From: Gigantopelta aegis
Taxonomy: Eukaryota > Mollusca > Gastropoda > Neomphalida > Peltospiridae
Direction of reading: 5' to 3'
Assembly: GCF_016097555.1 (NCBI RefSeq)
Contig: NC_054704.1
Location: 29,404,018-29,468,017 of the forward strand
DNA length: 64,000 nt
In this document: positions 16,333 through 25,300 of the stretch, one piece after another
Position numbering within the stretch: position 1 is the stretch's first letter
Layout of the letters: each line of letters starts with the position of its first letter
Program-made: the position numbers and the translations under genes
The notes under the pieces: model-generated
Databases searched by the model: none
Told to the model about the DNA's origin: nothing
Seen by the model: the letters and a program-made list of their open reading frames with translations, nothing else

Positions 16333-19300
16333 GTAAGTTGTGTGTACATTACACTCGGTAATGTACACATGAATATTATACCCCGATGTTACCAGTTTTC
16401 GTTTTCTTTAAAAAAGAAATGGTTCTGTTATGATTATAGTCGGGCTCGTAGACTCCGCGGGCTAGGCTATTTTTGGAATAAACATTTGGAAGCGCCATCT
16501 ATCGTTTGTTGACATATGCAAACAGACAGAAGGAAATATGTTTTTAACAAATGCGAACAAATCTGTGTGAAATGTTCTGTTCTCGTGTAAGTTAAAAAAC
16601 AAATATAAATCGTGCGCCATTTTCACAAACTGTGACATGGTGACGGTCATTAGTATCGGGTCGTTTCGTAACCATACCGGTTCGTACCCAAAAGCATACC
16701 AGTTCGTACCCAAAGGGATACCAGTTCGTAACAAAAGGAACATCGGCATACCAGTTCGTACCCACATTTGTACATGTTATTTAATGAAAAACAAAACAAA
16801 AAAAAATCCAAGCCAACTGCATTTTAATAATTAGCGAATATACAAGGGCTTCCCTTAATTAGTTTTTAATCCATGTCATTGTTTAAAAATTATTTCTTAT
16901 TATAATGCGTGGATTTTATTTCACATTACCAAATATGTCACCCTTATGCTATTGCAAATTCATTATGGGAGGGTCGTTAAAAATTAGGGTAAATCAAATG
17001 TCTGATACTGCATTATGATTACGATAATGTTGAATAGTCCTTTGTTGATATTTGTGTCCATTTAACAATACGTAGCGCAGAATCTTTCAGTTTTCATACC
17101 TTTATTAAGTTTCAATATCTATAATACGCAATCTAATAATCTATACCAAAAATCATTATAAAAAAACATAATAATGAAATATTTCACAAAAAAAATACGA
17201 AACATGTAGGCCTACACACCTTTTTACAAAATAAGATCGTCTGCTTAAAATAGCACAGCAAATGGTAGTGAGTGCAGGGTGCACATTACTTTCTACGTCC
17301 GTTCGGACTTAGCAAAAGGCAGATTGGACATGTTGCGACAGATACTAAATATGTGTTAAAGCAAATGGATAAATTATTATATCGACAATGTAGGCATTAC
17401 TAGACCTAAAAAAAAGTCCACATTCCAAAAACATGGGATATCAGATATTATTATATTTTTGTTATGTGTGCGCACGTAAGTACGTGTGCGTGTATGAATG
17501 TTTTTGTTTTGAGCATATATACGTACGAAGAGAGGATCTGTCTTGCGAAATATTCTTTGCTCTTTGCTCTTTGGTATGCTTTTTGGTTACGAAAAGGTAT
17601 GCTTTTTGGTTACGAAACGGCATGCTTCAGTGATGCACAGCACATAATTGCTCATTTAATGCTTATAAAAGATACTGAGTGATTATTACAACAAAGTTTT
17701 TGCTAAATGTTACAATATGTTTGTAATATAACATTATAATTGTGTATTTGAAAAAAATATTAATGTTAGGTGTAATGTATGACATTATTTAATTGGTTAC
17801 GAACTGGTATGCTAGTGGTTACGAAACGGTATGGTACGAACATGTTTGGGTACGAAACGTCTAGAAACCATGGTCATTGATCCCCCCTCTTGCAAAAGTG
17901 TTTATTATTTCTTTCCAATTCACTCTTCGACTTTCCACGTGTCTCAGACTGGTCATCTGCTATTTGGGTTTGTCAGCTGACCAGCCAATTTTTTTTTTTT
18001 AATGACGTGTTACGGCTTGTATGGAACACATAAAGGCCACATAATATTAACACAAATCTGTAACGTCACACATTGTTGGTTGACTGAATCGCTTACAGAA
18101 TGAGCGAGAACATAAAAATATTTGTTCCTTTAAAGGGACATACCCAAGTTTTCTGCATTGTAAAATGTGTCCGACTAATAAAATCTTTCTACGATTAAAC
18201 TTACATATTAAATACATTTTCTTGTTTAGAATATCAGTGTCTGTATATTCAATGTGTTTCTGGTCGTCTGAATATTTATAAGAAGCGCAAACTGGATTTT
18301 TGTCTTCAAATAATTTCGTATGTACGAAAATAAATAATTTAGGAAATAAAATGAAATTTACGCTAATTAGTACAAATATTAGAACGATCAGAAATACGTT
18401 TAATATACAGCCACTAATATGTTATGCTGGAAAATATATTTGATATGTAATTACAATCGGTAAAAAGTATCTGTTAGTCGATAACATCTTAAAAATGGCA
18501 GCAAACTCAAGAATGTCCCTTTAAGCATGTTATGTTTTAAAATTATAACCTGAACACATGTAAATAATAAGGGGTACTGATAATAATATTTAAAAAATAA
18601 AAACATTAAATTAAATTAAAGCACTGAAAAGATGATAATTGGAAAGAACACACAAACTTACCTGCATGACTCAAGCCTGGACCATCCATCTCATTGAAAG
18701 CAATTCAGTTTCCCATCAGGACAGTGAAGGGTCTGTGTGAGGGGGACAGCCGTCTGCACATTAACTTTTGACCGGGGTCTGAAACAACTGGAGTAGCACT
18801 TTAATGATCGAAAGCCAGTAATTTCGGGGAGTAATTAACCCAAGAAGGTTCCCCGTATTAGTTAGATGGTTGATAGTTTTAGAGAATTAGTGTGGCCATT
18901 ATTTCGCCACTCATCCATAAATGACAGGACTGCCAAAGATGGGACCCAGCTGCCAAAAATCCAAATAGGGCATATAAGCTGAGAGTTCATTCTATATAGG
19001 GAAATGGGTGGCAAGCAAGTATAGAGAGGCGGTGGAAACGCTGTGCTGGGTGAACTTTATTAGTCCAGTGGACATAGGTAACTATATTTTACTGCTCTGT
19101 AGTAACTGAAAGGTATTTTGTTGTGGCATTCAAGTATTCTAATTATGTATATTCTTGTTTTGCTTAGTATGGGAAGGACAGCTGGTAATCTAAGTCAGAC
19201 CGACTAAAGTAAACTGTAGGCGTCGCTTACCCAAAATGTATATAGAGAGGTAATCCTAATATCATGACCTCGTAAATTGTAGGTCCTCTGAATATTGGAT

Positions 19301-22300
19301 GTAGGAAAGACTGAGGATAATAATTAATTATTCTAAGGTTGGGTAATGTTTTAACTTTGAGGGGTAGCTATATCCCTAATTGCCAAGTGATTAAGTTTAC
19401 GTGTTATTCCAACTGCGAGCCTGACTATACCCATGCAAGGAAGAGCACTTAGGTCGACAACAGTCACTTTTCGGACCCTTGCTTTGGCTTCGTACACAAT
19501 AAATAAAAGATATCCAATGGTAATTTTTATATATATACCAACATTTGACAAAATGTACTTTTTATTTCTTTCGTCTTTTAAAACTTAAAATTAATATTTT
19601 GGCCAGAATTATGAAAAATAAAAAAATACCGACCTGTAAACAACGTTGTTTGCTTGTAGAAATTTGGCAGGGGTCTAGGTTAGTAGACGTTTTTATGTTA
19701 ATGTGGCAAAACATTGTAATAATATGACTAATTTTGAATTTAAATGACGTCAGTATTCCAATGATGTCACTTTGCATCTCCTTAAAATAACTATAAACTG
19801 GGTACATGACGTTTCCATTTTAAGAGACCGGCGTCGTGGTTGGGCTCTACAGGCTGATAGGTACTGGGTTCGGATCCGAGTCGAGGCATGGGATTTTTCA
19901 TCCAGATACAGACTCCAAACCCTGAGTGAGTGCTCCGCAAGGCTCAATGGGTAGGTGTAAACCACTTGCACCGACCAGTGATCCATAACTGGATCAACAA
20001 AGGCCATGGTTTGTGCTATCCTGCCTGTGAGAAGTGCAAATAAAAGATCCCTTGCTGCTAATCGGAAAGAGTAGCCCATGTAGTGGCGACAGCGGGTTTC
20101 CTCTCAAACTGTCTGGTCCGTAACCATATGTCTGACACCATATAACTGTAAATAAAATGTGTTGAGTGCATCGTTAAATAAAACATTTCTTTCTTTCTTT
20201 CCGTTTTAAGAATGCTGGAAAAATTCCAATGCAAAATTGCTATTGAAAATGTTTTTATTGAACATTACTAATGCACCTGAATGTGTATGAAGAAAATATT
20301 GTAATTAAACAATTGTACCTTTTATGAAATATGGTTTTCAAGTGAAATTACGGTAAGATATGTTTTATTTATCGTGTACGAAGCCAAAGCAAGGGTGCGA
20401 AAAGTGACTGTCGTCAACCTTAGCTGTCATTTAATTATATCTTTTTCACGTCATTTTGCCATATGCCATATTTAGGGTGGGAAAAAATTTAATGTGTGCA
20501 ATGCAATACAATTGCATGATTTGGCATCCATGTTCAGTGCTGGAAGTAAGATGTATAATGCTATTTTCCTTTATTCCTTAGTCTCATTATCATATGGTGT
20601 AAGTGTCGAATACTCTGGTCTGGGTCGAGTTTGACCCTCAAATACTTGAGTCCTATATATTGGACTCATGGAGGCCCTGTTATTTATTACAAATAATTGT
20701 GAAAATAATGTAATATTATGGTTTCAGTTTTGACATAGAACCTTTAATTTGTTTTCTGAACAAGGTCTAGAGTCTCCCCAGTGAGTATAATGGTGCACTC
20801 CGGAGCTTTAAATCTGATTTCAAGTTCAATCTGCCATCAATGCCAGTGGTGTTAAAGATGAAACCATTCTTAAATTATATAATGACATATATGTAATACT
20901 TATATTGTAAATTTTTTGTTTCCAGGTTTCAACCAGTCTGGATTTGATGGGCCTACAGGACCTGGTTTCCAATCTCCCGGGGGATTTGGAACTCCTAGTC
21001 AGGGACAAGAAAAAAAAGTAAGGTGCATGAAAGATATATTATTGGTTTACCCACACTATGGGAAATTGTGTGTTTAGAACCGTCATATTTGCAGTAAATC
21101 TGTGGGGCTGTTTTGCATTTTGAAAAAAAATTGTGTATATGATGTACTACTGTCAGGGTTTTTGCCAGAGGGTAAAGTGGGTATGGCGCCATACCCAAAT
21201 TTTAATTTTTTTAAGTTAACATTTTGACAAAATTAATGACTCTTATCATTATTGTTTGATTTTCTTAAGCCTAACCCTAAATGTAACCCATTTTCTTTGT
21301 GGAGGAGGCCCCCCATAGCCCCTGTTGACTGGTTGCATTCAATAACATAGCGCCATACCCAAAAATTTCTTTCTGGCAGAAACACTGACTGGTAAGAGAA
21401 TGGCTGATTTTACATATACTGGGTTTCTTTCCTCATCAAATTTTAGAATAATACCATTCAAGGTACCGGTATATAACTAAAATTAATTTTGTTTTGGTTT
21501 CTCCTTGCTGAAACCAAGTGAAAAAAAAAGTTTGATTCCTGATACATGCCAAAATATTTTTAAGGAAGGTAGGGAAAGCTTTTTATTTTAAATTATTCCC
21601 CCCCCCCCCATTTTCGAGCAATCTGATTAAAATTAGCTCTACTGGTCTACCAGCATTGCATGGACTCCCATGTCCAGGTGACATTTCATCTATAAATAAC
21701 AAGTTACAGCGTTATTCGGGAGCATACAAATTCTAAAAATATCGGGCGAGACTTGTTGGTCTATTTCAACATTAAAAAACAGGGGGAAAAGTGCAGTAAT
21801 AAACTCTGGATTGTATACTAGTATAAACAGATTTTATGGCTATACCATCATGATTTGTTTTTTTTGTCTTGAAACGAAATTTATATAAAATTTTATATTC
21901 AAATTAGTTTCCGACATATGTCGTAATTCACCCGAATCATTTCGTATACCTTCACATAATCCCGAATGTTTTCAAATTCTTTTCAAATCACTGGCATGAT
22001 TTTGCAAGTAAGGTTTTGATTGGTTGAATGAAAGGTCAACTGGACATGAGCTTCAAAGGGGCATTGTTAGATCCTCAGTTAATAGTAATTAACCAGTGGA
22101 CCTAATTTTAATTCGATTGATTTTCGAGTTAATATTTGCTGAATAGTATTCCAGATTAATATTTTTAAAGCTTTTTCGGGGCTAGCTCTGGGTGAGCCAA
22201 ACCATTCACCAAATTCTCTTTAAATGTGCAAAATCCACTGTTATTTTTCAATAAAATACCAATTATTACATGAAATGATTTTGCCAAATCAAAATAAAAT

Positions 22301-25300
22301 TTAAAATTAGCCCTGTCAATACATATTCTAATCAAATGATTAATTATTTTATAGACAAAAAAAACACCATGCCGAATCGGAGTTCAACCACAATCGGTGT
22401 TGTAAACACCACCCAAGTCTAATACTATACTGTACGGTTATAAACTATGATGACACTAAAATAACACTATAATTTGTTCATTGGAAAAAAGTTTAATATC
22501 AAATCTGGTTATTAACATGTAAAATTTGAATGAATCAGTGGAGGTGAGTATGAGAATACAGACCTGTACATTTCACAATATTATATCATAATTAGAATAC
22601 AGGTATATTATACATGTATACACATTTAACAATATTATATCATCATCATTTACTTCTGCTAAAGTTACAGCTGGCTTGAAATCTAACACCAGGATCGTGA
22701 ATGCATGAAAATAGTTAAGGGGATGTCATTTTATAATAATGTCACCTGTTTTGAATTAATTCTACTTTGTAAATGGAATTGGAAGAATTGGCTTACATCG
22801 CAACGTGTTCTCGAATTCATTCGGAACTTGTGAATCGGCCGAATGTCTCTCAATATCGGAAGCTTTTCATTCGGAACACTGTGCGATTTTACATATAATC
22901 TTAAAGCTTCCGAGGAGTTCCGAATGAAAAGCTTCCGATATTGAGAGACATTCGGCCGATTCACAAGTTCCGAATGAATTCGAGAACACGTTGCGATGTA
23001 AGCATCTCTCTGCAGTTGTTGTTTTTAAAGTCGACGGAAATTAGGATTGATTTTAATGGATTATTAAATAAAACTGGTAAAAAAGAATAAAAAAAAGTTT
23101 ATGGTCGGTACCAAAAATCTTGGGATGGTCGAGTAACGGGAACCAAACAACTACGCCTGATTCTATTATTTTTCTTTCCAGACTCGGAACAGAGCAAAGA
23201 ATATTTTGCCTTGCACAGTAGCTCAGATCTTCAATGCAACACTTGATGAAGATAAATTCTTTTCAGGAGATATTGAACTTCAACAGGTTTGAAGGGTTGC
23301 ATTTCTTGGAGATTTGTGTTAAATGACTAGAAATGGTACATTTATTAAATGAATGGCAGTTTTAATAATATTTATAAAAATAACTGGACATTGTGTACCA
23401 TGTATTTTGTTATAGTTAAATTGAACATTGTAAAAGTGGAATACAGTGGCAATTTAACTATCATGAAATTAAAAGAAATATTATTTATTAAATGTGTTTA
23501 TATATACATGTTGATCTTTGCCAAATGTTTGTTATCAAGGCAAGCTCTGGGTGACCAGAAAAGTATGCCGAATTGTTTATTAAACTTTAGAAATTGCAGA
23601 AACTAAATTTTTGTCTCACAAACTATCAAGTATTACATTAAAATCATGGCTCACACTGGAACCAATTTTGGTTTAATCAATTTTCAGATATGTAGAGTGT
23701 TTTTTTTAAATGATTAAAATGTGGTTAATTTAAGGAACAATTTATTTGCCAAACAGTAAATGCTGTAGCCACTTTGTATAAAAATTAGCTAATTTGGCAG
23801 TGTATGTATAGGGTGAGCCCTGGAAATATTTCATCAAAATAAAATAAAATTGGCCATATGTTTTTAAAATTATGTTTTAAAGTATGTGGCTACGTTAAAG
23901 GAGAACCAACATGTTTCAGATTACTATGGTTGGTTTGGTGAGGACGGTGAAGGAATCGCCCACAAGACTCGATTATGAGATAGACGACATGACGGGACCA
24001 TCCCTTGAAGTCAAACAGTTTGTTGATAATGATGTAAGACTAGTAATTATACTGATATCGAACAAATATGTTGATAAATTATTTTTGAAATTGACAAGCA
24101 GCCTTTGCTTTCCATCTTATTTTTGACAGTATTTCAGATATGTTGATAATTCTTGATATAATATAAAACTAATGTTTGTTTAAAATGTTCCACAATTTTA
24201 GAAGGTGGGACATAGCTCAGTGGTAAAGCACTCACTTGATGCACAGTCCGTTTGGGATCGATCCCCATCGGTGGGCCTATTGGGCTATTTCTTGCTCCAG
24301 CCACTGCACCACGACTAGTACATCAAAGGCCATGGTATGTGCTATCCTGTCTATGGGATGGTGCATATAAAAGATCCCTTGCTGCTAATCGAAAAGAGTA
24401 GCCCATGAAGTGGCAACAGCAGGTTTTCTCTCTCATTAACCATATGTTCGACGCCATAAATAAAATGTGTTGAGTGCGTTGTTAAATAAAACATTTCCTC
24501 CTTCCTCTATTAGTACAGTGTTGAAATTCGAACCCTGATGTTATTTCTGTTTGTCTTTGACCCAGGAGAGTGTACCTGACGAGGAAAGAGTGCAGACCAT
24601 GAGAGAGAACACATATGTGCGAGTCTGTGGTCATGTCCGTTCGTTTGCTGGAAAGAGAAGTGTCGTTGCCTTCCGCATTATGCCCATCACCGACATGAAC
24701 GAACTGACGTGCCATTTATTAGAAGTTATCCAAGCACACATCACCCTGTCAGCACCCCAGGTATTGATTCGTGGCAGATTTAGAAAGTACTCAACGAGCT
24801 ACGGGGCAATACTGGTTATCTTGCCAAATGCTCGGGAAGGACAACATCATTTCATGAGTGCAAGATAAACAGTATTGCCGAGCAGTTATTTTCAAGTTAT
24901 ATTTTATTGAAAACAAGTTTGCAAGTTGAGAACAAGAGACAGCTTGTGTTATAGCGGTGTTGTACATATCGCTGATGATGTAAGTTACATTTTTAAAAAG
25001 TAAAACTGCATAGTTAATTTGACATGCATTGGGGTTTTTTAAGGGATCTTTTGAATAAAAGATCTCTGACATAACTGTTTAATTCCATGCTATGATTATA
25101 TAAACATATTGTTAGGAGTAATAAGGTAGTTACTCTCCGACTAGTACATTTAGATTATTGTTTACGTTAAATATCGTTAGAACATTAAATTTATGTGATG
25201 TTCATGAAGTTTTTACTGTCTCTGTTTCCACTAATGTGCACCCTATTTTCATTTAGCAATCACTCAACTCGGATTCGGGTCCAACTCGAATGGATACTAA

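Noticed and set aside
22731..22964. 77-codon frame across the palindrome
   Set aside because: It reads the two arms of the inverted repeat in opposite senses and has no homology; a product of the repeat.
24204..24300. tRNA gene
   Set aside because: The A/B-box-like heads here and in other copies are SINE promoters; none folds into a complete tRNA and all continue into SINE bodies.
24551..24868. 105-codon frame extending past RPA2 exon 5
   Set aside because: A good donor at 24761 and the in-phase join to exon 6 show that the extension is intron.
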